64,000 bases of DNA, taken from Geodermatophilus obscurus DSM 43160. GTDB lineage: Bacteria; Actinomycetota; Actinomycetes; Mycobacteriales; Geodermatophilaceae. The notes under the pieces were generated by a model that made no database searches, had not been told where the DNA came from, and saw only the letters and a list, made by a program, of their open reading frames with translations. This document shows positions 45,135 through 54,408 of the stretch, one piece after another. Position 1 is the stretch's first letter; the number at the start of each line of letters is the position of its first letter. The DNA is taken from NCBI RefSeq assembly GCF_000025345.1, contig NC_013757.1, positions 2,604,001 through 2,668,000 of the forward strand, in the 5' to 3' direction. A program made the position numbers and the translations under genes.

Positions 45135-45898
45135 CGCTGGACCCTCTCGGCGGCGGTCAGGGCCTCGTCGGCGAGCGCGAGGTACGCGGTCGCCACCGGG
45201 CTCGTGGGGTGGGAGAGCACGACAGGACGCTTGGCCAACGTGCTGGTCGGTACGCGACGGGACAGCGGCACGCGCGTCTGGAGCAGGGGGAGGTCCGTGC
45301 CGTCGAGCGCACCGGCGACCTCACGCGCCGCGCGACCGTGCTGGTCCCAGACCGCACACGCGACCCCGACGAGCACGGCCGAGGTGTTCTCGTACGTGCG
45401 CTGCTGCTCCAGGAAGGCCGCGACGCGTGCGACGCCGACCGCGGAGCCGGGATCGCTGGTGAAGACGGTGAGGACAGCGTCGGCCGCGCAGATGGCGGCG
45501 AGGGTGAGGCCACCGAGGTCCCCACGGGTGTCGAGGACGACGTGCTCGTACTCGCCCACCAGTGGTCGCAGCACCCGCCGCACGCTCGTGACCAGCCCGC
45601 CGGTCGTGGCCAGGTGGGCGGCCGCCGTCTCCAGCGACGGGTGGGACGGCAACAGGTCCAGCCCGGGCGTGACGTCGTGCCGGACCACGGCACGCGCATC
45701 GGCGGAGGGGTCCTCGAGGAGTGCGGCCAGGCTGTCATCGCCGGACTTGGCAACGACCCCGAAGGCCCGACCCAGGCTGTCCTGGGGGTCGACGTCCACG
45801 GCGAGCACCCTGCCGCGTCGGGCGAGGGCGACGGCCAGGTTCGCGGCCATCGCCGTCTTGCCCACACCGCCCTTGGAGGAACAGACAGCCAATCGCAT
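45131..45898 (-). CDS. ParA/MinD-family ATPase
   Basis: 255 residues from ATG 45898. SSKGGVGKTAMAANLAVAL is the deviant Walker A box with signature K9 and K14; AVDVDPQDSLG is Walker A', and HVVLDTRGDLGGLTLAAI is Walker B. The family forms ATP-dependent dimers that bind DNA or membranes and position plasmids, chromosomes or large protein assemblies. Divergent from the DUF4407 membrane protein and followed by a coupled small protein; with integrase remnants on both sides this may be a partition or positioning module of a mobile element. Confidence 0.9.
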   Translation of the reverse strand: MRLAVCSSKGGVGKTAMAANLAVALARRGRVLAVDVDPQDSLGRAFGVVAKSGDDSLAALLEDPSADARAVVRHDVTPGLDLLPSHPSLETAAAHLATTGGLVTSVRRVLRPLVGEYEHVVLDTRGDLGGLTLAAICAADAVLTVFTSDPGSAVGVARVAAFLEQQRTYENTSAVLVGVACAVWDQHGRAAREVAGALDGTDLPLLQTRVPLSRRVPTSTLAKRPVVLSHPTSPVATAYLALADEALTAAERVQR

Positions 45899-46137
45899 GG
45901 GCGAAGTGTGCGGACCGCTCGCGGCCGCGGGCAGGTGCCGGGCCGCACACGCGGTGTCCGTTGCCCCACCCGACGCACTGTGCTCGATGTCACCACCGGC
46001 GGGTGCCCTGCGCCGGGTCGTCGAGTGCTGACAGTCGGAACCGCCCGGGCGTGATCACGCTCCTGGCACTGCCTGCCGATGAGACAGGCGAGGCGACGGC
46101 CGACCCTCGACCTCCGTCGCCCGGGGAGAGCGCAGCG

Positions 46138-48021
46138 ATGACTGTTCCAGTCCGGCGGATCGGCGACGCGCTGGCCGTGCTCGCCGGCGCCCACCCGGAC
46201 GTCCTCGAGGCGGCGCCTCGCGCCCGCGCGCGGTTCGTCGCGCTGGGCGGCGTCCTGCTGAGCACCGGCGCCCTCGCCGTCCTGTCGGCAGCGTTCGCGG
46301 TGCACATGGCGCTGGGCGCCTCGTGGCCGGTCGCGTTGCTCATCGGGCTGGGCTGGGGTGCGGTGATCGTCAACCTCGACCGGATGCTGCTGGTGGGGAT
46401 GGCGCACGATCCGTCGCTCCGGCGGAACGTCGTCCTGGCCGTGCCGAGGATCGGGCTCGCGCTGGTGCTCGGCGCGGTCATCGCGACGCCGCTGACCCTG
46501 CGGGTGTTCGGCCCCGAGATCGACGGGGAGGTCGTGTCGATCCAGGCCGAGGCGGCGGATGCCTACAAGGCCCGCCTCGAGTCCGACGCCCGGTTCCGGC
46601 ACCTCCCTGCACTGAGGGAGCGGATCGCCGCCCACCAGGCGGTCGTCGCCAGTGGCGGGCACGCGGACCCGGCGTTGAAGCCGGTGAACGACCGGCTGGC
46701 GACCGAGCAGGCCGCCTATGACAAGGCGGTCAGCAGCTACCAGCAGCTGGCGGCGAAGGCGCAGTGCGAGATGGACGGTACGTGCGGCACAGGGGACGCC
46801 GGGGACGGCGGGGCCTACCGGAGTGCCAAGGCGGCGGCCGAGGCGCAGGCCGCTGTGGTGACCGCCGCGAAGGCCCGTCTCGACGCCGCGGTGACCGCCG
46901 CCGAGGGTGCCGGGGCTCGCAGCGCCGCACAGGCACAGGCCGGCCTCGCCGCCGACGAGGCCACGCTCGCCGGCCTCACCGCGGAGCAGGACCGCCTGCA
47001 GGCGGTGTTCGAGGCCACGAACGACAACGCGGACGGCATCCTGATCCGGCTGCAGGCGCTGAGCCGGCTGAGTGATCGCGACAGCACGCTGCAGGTGGCA
47101 CACCTGATGCTCTCGTTGCTCTTCGTCTGCATCGAGCTGCTGCCGGTGCTGATGAAGGTCCTGCTGAACTTCGCTCCTCCGAGTGCCTACGACCAGGTCA
47201 CCGCGCTGCGCGACCACGACGACGTCGAGGCCGTGCGATTGCAGCAGAAGGTGCGGCTGGGGGTGGAGCAGGCGCAGGCGGAGCTGCTCCTCATGGCCGA
47301 GTCCGAACGGGTGGAGACCAGGAGACAGGGCATCCTCGCGCGGCAGCACGCCGCCGAGGCAGTGAAGGCGGTCCAGGAGCGCGAGGCGGCCGAGGCGGCC
47401 GAGGCGCGGCGGGTGGAGCGCCAGAAGCAGGTGATCCTGGCGCGTCAGCAGGCGGCCGAGGCGCGGCGGGCGGCCGAGGCGCGGGACGCGGCCGAGGCGC
47501 GGCGGGCGGCCGAGGCGCGGCGGGCGGCGGAGGCCCGGCGGGTGGCCGAGGCGCGGCAGGCGGCCGAAGCGGCCGAGGCGCGCAAGGCGGCCGAAGCGCG
47601 GCGGGCGGCCGAGGCGGCCGAGGCGCGGCGGGCGGAACGTCAGAAGCAGGTGATCCTCGCCCGGCAGGAGGCGGCCGAGGCGCGGCGGGCGGCCGAGGCG
47701 CGGGAGGCCGCCGCGGCGCGCAGGGCCGCCGAGACGCGCAGGGCCGCGGAGACGCGCAAGGCGGCCGAGGCCCGCAGGGCGGCCGAGGCGCGGGAGGCGG
47801 CGGAGGCGCGGCGGGCGGCCGAGGCGCTGGAGGCGGCGAGGGCGGAGCTGGAGGCCGCGAGGCTCGAGCTGGAGCAGCAGGCGGCGAGGGACGCCGCAGC
47901 CGAGGAGAGCGCACGCTGGCCGTGGGACATGGGCCCGTTCGGCTTCGCCCGCGACGCCGCCGTGCGGACCGTCCGGACGGTCACCCGCCGAACCTCCAAC
48001 CGGGTCCCGACGTCGGTCTGA
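46138..48021 (+). CDS. DUF4407 membrane protein with long Ala/Arg/Glu coiled-coil tail
   Basis: 627 residues from ATG 46138 with GGGGAGAG upstream. Membrane segments: about 34-58 (GGVLLSTGALAVLSAAFAVHM), 62-84, 100-125 (AVPRIGLALVLGAVIATPLTL) and 322-348 (HLMLSLLFVCIELLPVLMKVL), as in DUF4407 proteins. Between the third and fourth lies a helical periplasmic or cytosolic region (QAEAADAYKARLES ... AQAGLAADEATLAGLTAEQDRL). From about 405 to 600 the chain is an Ala/Arg/Glu repeat of the form AEARRAA with two RQKQVILARQ insertions, predicted as a very long helix. The family is of unknown function. The divergent partner is a ParA ATPase. Confidence 0.88.
   Translation: MTVPVRRIGDALAVLAGAHPDVLEAAPRARARFVALGGVLLSTGALAVLSAAFAVHMALGASWPVALLIGLGWGAVIVNLDRMLLVGMAHDPSLRRNVVLAVPRIGLALVLGAVIATPLTLRVFGPEIDGEVVSIQAEAADAYKARLESDARFRHLPALRERIAAHQAVVASGGHADPALKPVNDRLATEQAAYDKAVSSYQQLAAKAQCEMDGTCGTGDAGDGGAYRSAKAAAEAQAAVVTAAKARLDAAVTAAEGAGARSAAQAQAGLAADEATLAGLTAEQDRLQAVFEATNDNADGILIRLQALSRLSDRDSTLQVAHLMLSLLFVCIELLPVLMKVLLNFAPPSAYDQVTALRDHDDVEAVRLQQKVRLGVEQAQAELLLMAESERVETRRQGILARQHAAEAVKAVQEREAAEAAEARRVERQKQVILARQQAAEARRAAEARDAAEARRAAEARRAAEARRVAEARQAAEAAEARKAAEARRAAEAAEARRAERQKQVILARQEAAEARRAAEAREAAAARRAAETRRAAETRKAAEARRAAEAREAAEARRAAEALEAARAELEAARLELEQQAARDAAAEESARWPWDMGPFGFARDAAVRTVRTVTRRTSNRVPTSV
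47380..47850 (+). repeat. Degenerate tandem repeat coding for AEARRAA units
   Basis: Repeats of GAGGCGCGGCGGGCGGCC with variants, 18 bp long or multiples, across about 470 bp inside the DUF4407 gene. Two longer blocks each begin with RQKQVILAR and have the same order of units, suggesting duplication of a block of about 230 bp. Repeat number is likely to vary and to be prone to assembly error. Confidence 0.7.
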
Positions 48022-48489
48022 CGCCGGGCGGTTGCCGTGGACCCCGACGGCGTCCCTCGTGCCCAGGAGCCGGCGGCCGAGTCGGTCACGTCGACGCAGG
48101 AGGCACTGCGGTCACCGACCGCGAGGCCTCCTGCTGCATCCGAACGGGGCCTGATCCTCGATCTCCTGTGTCCCAGGGTGGTCTTCGGCCGCCTCCTCAC
48201 CCGAGCCCCCAGCCCGACGCATCAGCGGTGCCGCCAGACCTTGACGGCGGACGGCAGCAGCCAGCGAGGACCGGCAGGAGGACGACCGGGACGACGCCGA
48301 CGAACCGGCCGCCGGCGACGCGCGTCGGCGATCGACCCGGCCGGCATCGCGGCAGCAAACCGCCAGTCGTCCCGCAGCACGACGAAGCTCTGGTCTCGGC
48401 TGTACCGGGCGAAGGCGACACCATCGTCGGCAGGCTGGTGATCAACGAGAGTCTGCCCGCGAGTCGGCCTCCATGGCCCTGCTCAACCC
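48022..48489. other. Gap without a clear gene
   Basis: About 468 bp after the DUF4407 gene. On the minus strand, 48230-48430 reads GVAFARYSRDQSFVVLRDDW and then a possible hydrophobic run, which looks like a decayed coding piece that I cannot name. No ribosome site or complete frame is convincing. Confidence 0.4.
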
Positions 48490-48786
48490 GTGCTCAGCGA
48501 TCTCGATGGCACCCACCGGCACCCGGAGCGGTTCTCCCACCGCTTCGCCGGCCAGGTCGCCCAGGCGCGCACGGCGCTGGGGGAGGAGCAGCTGCCGGGG
48601 ATCCGGCTGCACGACCTGCGGCACACCCACGCCACCCTGCTGCTGGCCGACGGCGTGCCGGTGACGATCGTCTCCGAGCGCTCGGGCCACGCCAGCGCCA
48701 CCATTCCGCTCACCGTCTACCAGCACGTGCACCCCGGCACGAGCCACGAGGCGGCCGACCGCTTCGCCGCGCTGCTCGAGGGCTGA
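48490..48786 (+). pseudogene. Tyrosine integrase C-terminal remnant (copy 3)
   Basis: 98 residues, best preserved of the four. LDGTHRHPERFSHRFAGQVAQARTAL leads to LPGIRLHDLRHTHATLLLADGVPV (H-x-x-R), VSERSGHASATIPL (LGH changed to SGH) and TVYQHVHPGT with the nucleophile tyrosine. The N-terminal domain and first catalytic arginine are absent. It is followed at 111 bp by tRNA-like repeat copy D through the shared trailer. Confidence 0.88.
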
Positions 48787-48896
48787 TCCGGCGCGTGGAG
48801 TACCACGCGGGTATCACGAGGGCCTCAGAAGCCGCGACAGCAAGACACCTCCGGATCCTGATCTGCAGGAGCACCGGGGTGGGACTGTGTCCGAGG

Positions 48897-48931
48897 GGCG
48901 ACTCGCCACATGCGCACACGGCTGCGGGGTC
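48897..48931 (+). repeat. tRNA-Leu 3'-end-like repeat, copy D, with integrase trailer
   Basis: GTGTCCGAGGGGCGACTCGC followed by CACATGCGCACACGG. The 110 bases between the integrase stop and the repeat (GTACCACGCGGGTATCACGA ... GATCCTGATCTGCAGGAG) are shared with other sites. The remaining 380 bases to the SNF2 gene hold no supportable gene. Confidence 0.85.
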
Positions 48932-49311
48932 GCTGCGCGGCCGACTGCTCGACCCTTCCCAAGCGACCCATTCGTCGCTGCCCTCACCGGTTCCGGCCGT
49001 CTTCGGTCCAGCGGATGATCGGCCGGGAATCCTGCGCCCTCGCACGCGTTGACATGAGCGAGCTATCGACGACGAGACAGAAGCCGGTCGTCCGGCGTCG
49101 ATTTTCTCGGTCCGTGATCACCAGCCCAACCCCGGCGACTTCGGGTCCCCTCAGAGCCGCTGAGGCCGGCGGAGTCGATCGTTGGAGATTCGCAGGTCGG
49201 CTGGGCGTTCGGAGGACCAGGCCCCCGCCCCGGGGCATGGTGCGCCCCGTCCGCGGGGCTGTGCGGCATGCTGCCGCGGTCACCGAGGCCGGCATTCCAG
49301 AGGAGGAGTCT

Positions 49312-51456
49312 GTGGCACGACCAGGCCAGCGCAAGGCGGGCGCTCGCCGGACCGCCCCGCGGAACCAGCGACGGGTCCGCCATCGTGGCGACGTCGTCGT
49401 GGTGCTCGCTCGAGCCGTCCGTGAGGTCGAGGCGGCCACCCAGCGCGGCCGTGTCACGCCTGCCGTGCGCACGCAGTTCCAGGCCGTCGCCCTGCTGCTG
49501 CGCGAGGAGCGCGCCCGCGTCCAGGCTGAGGCGTCCGGCAGCGACAGCCATCGGGCCGAGCAGCTCAAGCGCCTGGACGGCATCGCGACCATCCTCGCGA
49601 CGACCGCGGTGCAAGATGCTGGGTTGCTGGCGCTGCTCGCCGAGGACGCCGTCGCCTCCGATGCGGCCCGGGCGCTCAAGCGGGACATGCTGCGGGCCGT
49701 CGGCGTCGAGCTGGCGCCCGAGGAGGTCCCGCCGACGGAGACCCCGGCTGCGCCCGCGACTCCTGAGCGCCGCGTCGTGCCGCAGTCGGTGGTCTCCCGA
49801 CAGATGGCCAACCCCTTCCTCGCACCCGACTTCTCCGCTGCTCGGGAGCGGACCGCCCGTCCGCGCCGCCTGGCCGGCTGGGAGCTGATCGGCCCGCTCC
49901 TCAGCTCCTTCGAGCGCGCCGGTGGCGGGGACTCGGCGTGCATGCTCCTTCCCGCGCCGTCGTGGCGGGGCGCGGTGAAGGGTCTGGCGCTGATGCCGCA
50001 CCAGGCCCAGCTCGTTGCCGCGGCCGCGGCCGGTCACCGGAGCTTCCTCCTCGCTGACGAGCCGGGTCTGGGCAAGACGGCCCAGGCACTGGTCGCCGCG
50101 GACGCGGTGAACGCCTACCCGCTGCTCGTGGTCGTGCCGAACGTCGTCAAGACCAACTGGGCCCGAGAGGCCGGCCGCTGGACCCCCCACCGCTCGGCAA
50201 CCGTGGTCCAGGGAGACGGCGACACGATCGACGGCTTCGCCGACATCATCGTCGTCAACTACGAGGTGCTCGACCGCCACGTGGGTTGGCTCGGCGACCT
50301 GGGCTTCCGCGGGATGGTCCTCGACGAGGCCCACTTCATCAAGAACAAGACATCCCAGCGCTCGCAGCACGTGCTGGAGCTCTCGGACCGCATCCGGTCA
50401 CGCACCCCGCGGCCTCTGCTGATGGCCCTCACCGGCACCCCGCTGATCAACGACATCGAGGACTTCCGTGCCATCTGGCAGTTCCTCGGTTGGATCGACG
50501 ACGCCAAGCCGCTCGGCGAGCTGATGGACGCGCTCGAGGACACCGGCCTGACGCCCGCCGACCCCGGCTTCTACGCCGTCGCCCGCCGGCGCGTGATCGA
50601 CCTCGGGATCGTCCGCCGGCGCAAGGTCGACGTGGCCGCCGACATCCCCGCCCGCCGCATCGCCGATCTCCCCGTCGAGCTGGACGGGCCGGCTGGCCGG
50701 TCGATCCGCGCGGCCGAACGGGAGCTCGCCCGCCGGATGGTGGCGCGGTACGAGACCGCGCTCGCGAACCGCTCGGCCACCGCCGTCGTCGGAGGCATCG
50801 ACCACGACCTCGTGCGTCGGGTGGCCCGGTGGGAGCTCAAGGACGCGACCACCGCGCAGGCCGGCGAGAACGTGTTCAACATGATGCGGCGTATCGGCCA
50901 GGCGAAGGCCGGCCTCGCTGCGGACTACGCGGCGCAGCTGGCCCGCAGCGCCGGCAAGGTCGTCTTCTTCGCCAAGCACGTCGACGTGATGGATGCCGCC
51001 GAGGACACCTTCGCCCGGCAGGGGGTCCGGTTCTCGTCGATCCGTGGGAACCAGTCGCCCGCGTCGCGGCAGAGGAACATCGACGCCTTCGTCAACGACC
51101 CGGATGTCGCCGTCGCGGTCTGCTCGTTGACCGCAGCCGGCGTGGGCCTGAACCTGCAGGTCGCCTCGAACATCGTGCTCGCCGAGCTGTCCTGGACCGA
51201 TGCAGAGCAGACCCAGGCCATCGACCGCAGCCATCGCATCGGTCAGACCGAGCCCGTCACCGCGTGGCGCATCATCGCTGCGCAGACCATCGATGCCCGG
51301 ATCGCGGAGCTGATCGACAGCAAGGCGGGGCTCGCCGCCCGGGCGCTCGACGGGTCGGACGAGGAGGTCTCGTCGTCGGCCGACGTGCAGCTCGAGGCGC
51401 TGGTCATGCTGTTGACCGAGGCGCTGTCGGTTGTGCCGCAGTCAGGCGCGGCCTGA
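49312..51456 (+). CDS. SNF2-family DEAD/DEAH-box helicase/translocase
   Basis: 714 residues from GTG 49312 with AGGAGGAG seven bases upstream. The N-terminal 230 residues are Arg/Ala-rich helices without a known motif. LADEPGLGKTAQALVAAD (about 246-263) is Walker A, VLDEAHFIKNKTSQRS (about 338) the DEAH box, MALTGTPLINDIEDF motif III, and QTQAIDRSHRIGQTEPVTAW (about 630) motif VI, in the order of SNF2 proteins. Such enzymes move along double-stranded DNA and remodel bound proteins; in bacteria they are frequent in phage-defence islands. It ends beside repeat copy E. Confidence 0.92.
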   Translation: MARPGQRKAGARRTAPRNQRRVRHRGDVVVVLARAVREVEAATQRGRVTPAVRTQFQAVALLLREERARVQAEASGSDSHRAEQLKRLDGIATILATTAVQDAGLLALLAEDAVASDAARALKRDMLRAVGVELAPEEVPPTETPAAPATPERRVVPQSVVSRQMANPFLAPDFSAARERTARPRRLAGWELIGPLLSSFERAGGGDSACMLLPAPSWRGAVKGLALMPHQAQLVAAAAAGHRSFLLADEPGLGKTAQALVAADAVNAYPLLVVVPNVVKTNWAREAGRWTPHRSATVVQGDGDTIDGFADIIVVNYEVLDRHVGWLGDLGFRGMVLDEAHFIKNKTSQRSQHVLELSDRIRSRTPRPLLMALTGTPLINDIEDFRAIWQFLGWIDDAKPLGELMDALEDTGLTPADPGFYAVARRRVIDLGIVRRRKVDVAADIPARRIADLPVELDGPAGRSIRAAERELARRMVARYETALANRSATAVVGGIDHDLVRRVARWELKDATTAQAGENVFNMMRRIGQAKAGLAADYAAQLARSAGKVVFFAKHVDVMDAAEDTFARQGVRFSSIRGNQSPASRQRNIDAFVNDPDVAVAVCSLTAAGVGLNLQVASNIVLAELSWTDAEQTQAIDRSHRIGQTEPVTAWRIIAAQTIDARIAELIDSKAGLAARALDGSDEEVSSSADVQLEALVMLLTEALSVVPQSGAA

Positions 51457-52063
51457 CCGACGGGCACTGAGCAGGGACGAGTCGAGCAGCGACGGAGCCC
51501 CCACGGTCGCCCGAGCCGCGAGGGCTCCGGTCCGGGTGCCCGAGGGCGACGTGGGCACCGCGCCGTGGAAGCCGTCCACCGCTGGCTCCCGAGATGGGGG
51601 AGGAGCACGGTGGTCAGCCGCGCATGACGATCGTCCTGGCGATCCCGTCGGCGGCGGCTCGCACCTCGTCGACCAGGTGGCGAGCCGCGGGCATCACGAG
51701 GACCTGAGAGGCCCGGATACGGATACGCCCCGGCGTCCTGATCTGCAGGAACAGCGGGGTGGGACGGTGTCCGAGGGGCGACTCGCTACATGTGCCCACG
51801 GCTCTGGCCTCGAGCACGGTGACGTCCCCACAGCCCATCGAGAACGGGCTCCCCGATCACCCACCACAGCCTCCACCGGCGCACCCGCAGCGCGTAGCTG
51901 GCATGACGGACCAACCGTGAGAAGCATCCATGGGTCGATGGCCGATGGAAGGTCGGACTGCACACGGACCCGCAGCTCGCCATCACGGTCCGCTACCGGG
52001 CCGTCCAGGCCTCCCGGCGTCGAGGTCCGTTGTCGAGGTAGGGACAGGAGGAGATCCTGGTCC
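51457..52063. other. Gap with integrase-trailer scar
   Basis: About 600 bp between the SNF2 gene and the acyl-CoA dehydrogenase. It contains repeat copy E and part of its trailer (GGCATCACGAGGACCTGAG ... GTCCTGATCTGCAGGAA) but no integrase coding sequence and no supportable gene. Confidence 0.5.
51777..51811 (+). repeat. tRNA-Leu 3'-end-like repeat, copy E
   Basis: GTGTCCGAGGGGCGACTCGC followed by TACATGTGCCCACGG, preceded by the shared trailer from about 51690. No integrase fragment remains at this site. Confidence 0.85.
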
Positions 52064-54010
52064 ATGGCGTCGAATCCGTCATACCAACAGTCGAAGCACG
52101 TCGCCGAGGCCAGTCGCGAGACCGAGTGGACCAAGCCGTCGTTCGGCAAGGAACTCTTCCTCGGCAACTTCCGCCTCGACCTGATCCACCCGCAGCCCGA
52201 ATTCGAACCAGCCGCAGTCGAGAGGGGCGAGGCGTTCCTCGAGCGCCTCCGCGCCTTCCTCACCGAGCGCGTCGACCGGCGGCAGATCGAGCGCGAGGCG
52301 AAGATCCCCGAGGACGTCATCCAGGGACTCGGGGACCTGGGCGCCCTCGGCATGAAGATCCCCGAGGGGTACGGGGGGCTGGGGCTGAGTCAGGTCTACT
52401 ACAACAAGGCGCTGGCCATGGCCGGCACGTGGCACTCGTCGATCTCGACGCTGCTGTCCGCGCATCAGTCGATCGGCCTGCCTGAGCCGCTGCGCCACTT
52501 CGGCTCCGAGGAGCAGAAACGCCAGTGGTTGCCCAAGCTCGCCAAGGACCACATCTCGGCGTTCCTGCTGACCGAGCCGGATGTCGGCTCGGACCCGGCG
52601 CGGATGAGCACGACCGCGGTCCCGACCGAGGACGGCACCGGCTATCGGATCAACGGCACGAAACTCTGGGCGACCAACGGCGCGATCGCCGACGTGGTCG
52701 TGATCATGGCCGTCGTCCCGAGGTCCCACGGCCACAGGGGCGGCATCACCGCCTTTCTCTGCCCGTACGACCGCCCGGGCATCACGGTCGAGCACCGCAA
52801 CGACTTCATGGGGCTCAAGGGCATCGAGAACTCGGTGACGCGCTTCGATGACGTCTTCGTCCCCGACGAGGACGTCATCGGCGGCGAGGGCGAGGGCCTG
52901 CGGATCGCGCTCACCACGCTCAACACCGGCCGCCTGTCGCTGCCGACGTTCTGCTTGTCCATGGTCAAGTACTCGCTCAAGATCGCGCGCGAGTGGTCGG
53001 CCGAGCGCAAGCAGTGGGGCCAGCCCATCGGCGAGCACGACCCGATCGCGCAGAAGCTCGCCTGGCTGGCGGGCACGGCGTTCGGCCTCGAGGCGATGCT
53101 CGACGTGTCGAGCCGGCTGGCCGACGACGAGCGGAACGACATCCGCATCGAGGCCGCGCTCGCGAAGCTCTACGGGTCGGAACTCGGCTGGACCGCCGTC
53201 GACGAGATGGTCCAGGTCCGCGGCGGCCGCGGATACGAGACCGCCGAGTCACTCGCGCAGCGCGGGGAGAAGCCGGTGCCGGCCGAGCAGATGCTGCGCG
53301 ACATGCGCATCAACCGCATCTTCGAGGGCTCCACGGAGATCATGCACCTTCTGATCGCCCGTGAGGCCGTCGACCAGCACCTGCAGGTCGCGGGCGACGT
53401 ACTGCTCGGCGACTCCGGCCTGGCCGACAAGGCGAAGGCCGTCGCCAAGGCGGGTGCCTTCTACGCCACGTGGTTCCCGACGCTGACGACGGGCGCCGGC
53501 CAGCGTCCCGGCTCGTTCTCGGAGTTTGGCGACCTGGCCAGGCACCTGCGCTACGCCGAGCGCCACTCGCGCAAGCTCGCGCGCTCGACCTTCTACGCGA
53601 TGGGCCGCTACCAGGCGCGCCTCGAGCACAAGGGCCACCTGCTCGGTCGGATCGTCGACATCGGCGCCGAGCTCTACGGGATCACGTGCGCGTGTGTGTA
53701 TGCGGACACCATCGCCCGCGAGCAGCCCGACCGCAGGCAGCAGGCCGTCGAACTGGCCGACCTGTTCTGCGGCCAGGCCCGCCGTCGGGCCGACCGGCTG
53801 TTCACGGCCCTGCGGGCCAACGACGACGACGCCCAGTACGAGGCCGCGCAGCAGGTGCTCTCCGGCCGCTACGAGTGGTTCGAGGAGGACGTGCTCGACC
53901 CGGCGGGCGACGGCCCGATGATGCCGACGCACCCCGAGCCGGCCGCCGAGCAGTACGAGAGGCCACCGGCCGTGGCGGCGCCCGAGGTGGAGGCCACGGC
54001 CACCCAGTAG
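52064..54010 (+). CDS. Long acyl-CoA dehydrogenase of the VLCAD/ACAD9-like type
   Basis: 648 residues from ATG 52064 with AGGAGGAG upstream. Normal acyl-CoA dehydrogenases have about 380-400 residues; the extra C-terminal helical domain (about 430-610) is like VLCAD. LGALGMKIPEGYGGLGLS, LTEPDVGSDPARMSTTA (FAD/substrate), GTKLWATNGAIADVVVIM, and RGGRGYETAESLAQR are family motifs, and INRIFEGSTEIMHLLI carries the glutamate in the catalytic-base position. It starts beta-oxidation of long-chain acyl-CoA with transfer of electrons to ETF. It stands alone; the C-terminus is acidic and Pro-rich. Confidence 0.93.
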   Translation: MASNPSYQQSKHVAEASRETEWTKPSFGKELFLGNFRLDLIHPQPEFEPAAVERGEAFLERLRAFLTERVDRRQIEREAKIPEDVIQGLGDLGALGMKIPEGYGGLGLSQVYYNKALAMAGTWHSSISTLLSAHQSIGLPEPLRHFGSEEQKRQWLPKLAKDHISAFLLTEPDVGSDPARMSTTAVPTEDGTGYRINGTKLWATNGAIADVVVIMAVVPRSHGHRGGITAFLCPYDRPGITVEHRNDFMGLKGIENSVTRFDDVFVPDEDVIGGEGEGLRIALTTLNTGRLSLPTFCLSMVKYSLKIAREWSAERKQWGQPIGEHDPIAQKLAWLAGTAFGLEAMLDVSSRLADDERNDIRIEAALAKLYGSELGWTAVDEMVQVRGGRGYETAESLAQRGEKPVPAEQMLRDMRINRIFEGSTEIMHLLIAREAVDQHLQVAGDVLLGDSGLADKAKAVAKAGAFYATWFPTLTTGAGQRPGSFSEFGDLARHLRYAERHSRKLARSTFYAMGRYQARLEHKGHLLGRIVDIGAELYGITCACVYADTIAREQPDRRQQAVELADLFCGQARRRADRLFTALRANDDDAQYEAAQQVLSGRYEWFEEDVLDPAGDGPMMPTHPEPAAEQYERPPAVAAPEVEATATQ

Positions 54011-54408
54011 GGGGTTGCCGCGGTCCGCGGCCATCCCGTGGATGACTTCAGCAGCCGCCGCGGCTGCCCGGAGGCCGCGGCGGTCGAGCCACGCCGGTCG
54101 GACCGAGGGTGGCGGGCCGTCGCACGACGCCGCGCCAGTGGAGATCGCCAGGACAGGTCCCGGAGTTCCCACCGGCGCAGCCGCCTCGGCCGGTCCGCAG
54201 CAGGGTGACGAGGCGCGGGGCGGCGGTGACCACGAGGACGTGGCGGTGCCAGTTGGACACGACACCGCTCGCGCTGGGACGCGGCTCAGCCGGCGCCTTT
54301 CCCGTACTGCCACCACCGATCGAGGAACGCGCAGGGCGGTTCGTGTCCGTCGGCCGTCGGCGGGGGGCTCGAATGGCGGCTGGAACAGACGGCTGGTTCC
54401 GGCTTCAT
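54011..54408. other. Gap without a supportable gene
   Basis: About 398 bp between convergent genes. Several open frames are composition artefacts; no hairpin with strong pairing was noticed. Confidence 0.4.

Noticed and set aside
47380..47850. CRISPR array in the repetitive block
   Set aside because: The repeats are contiguous, in frame and code for Ala/Arg/Glu helices; there are no unique spacers.
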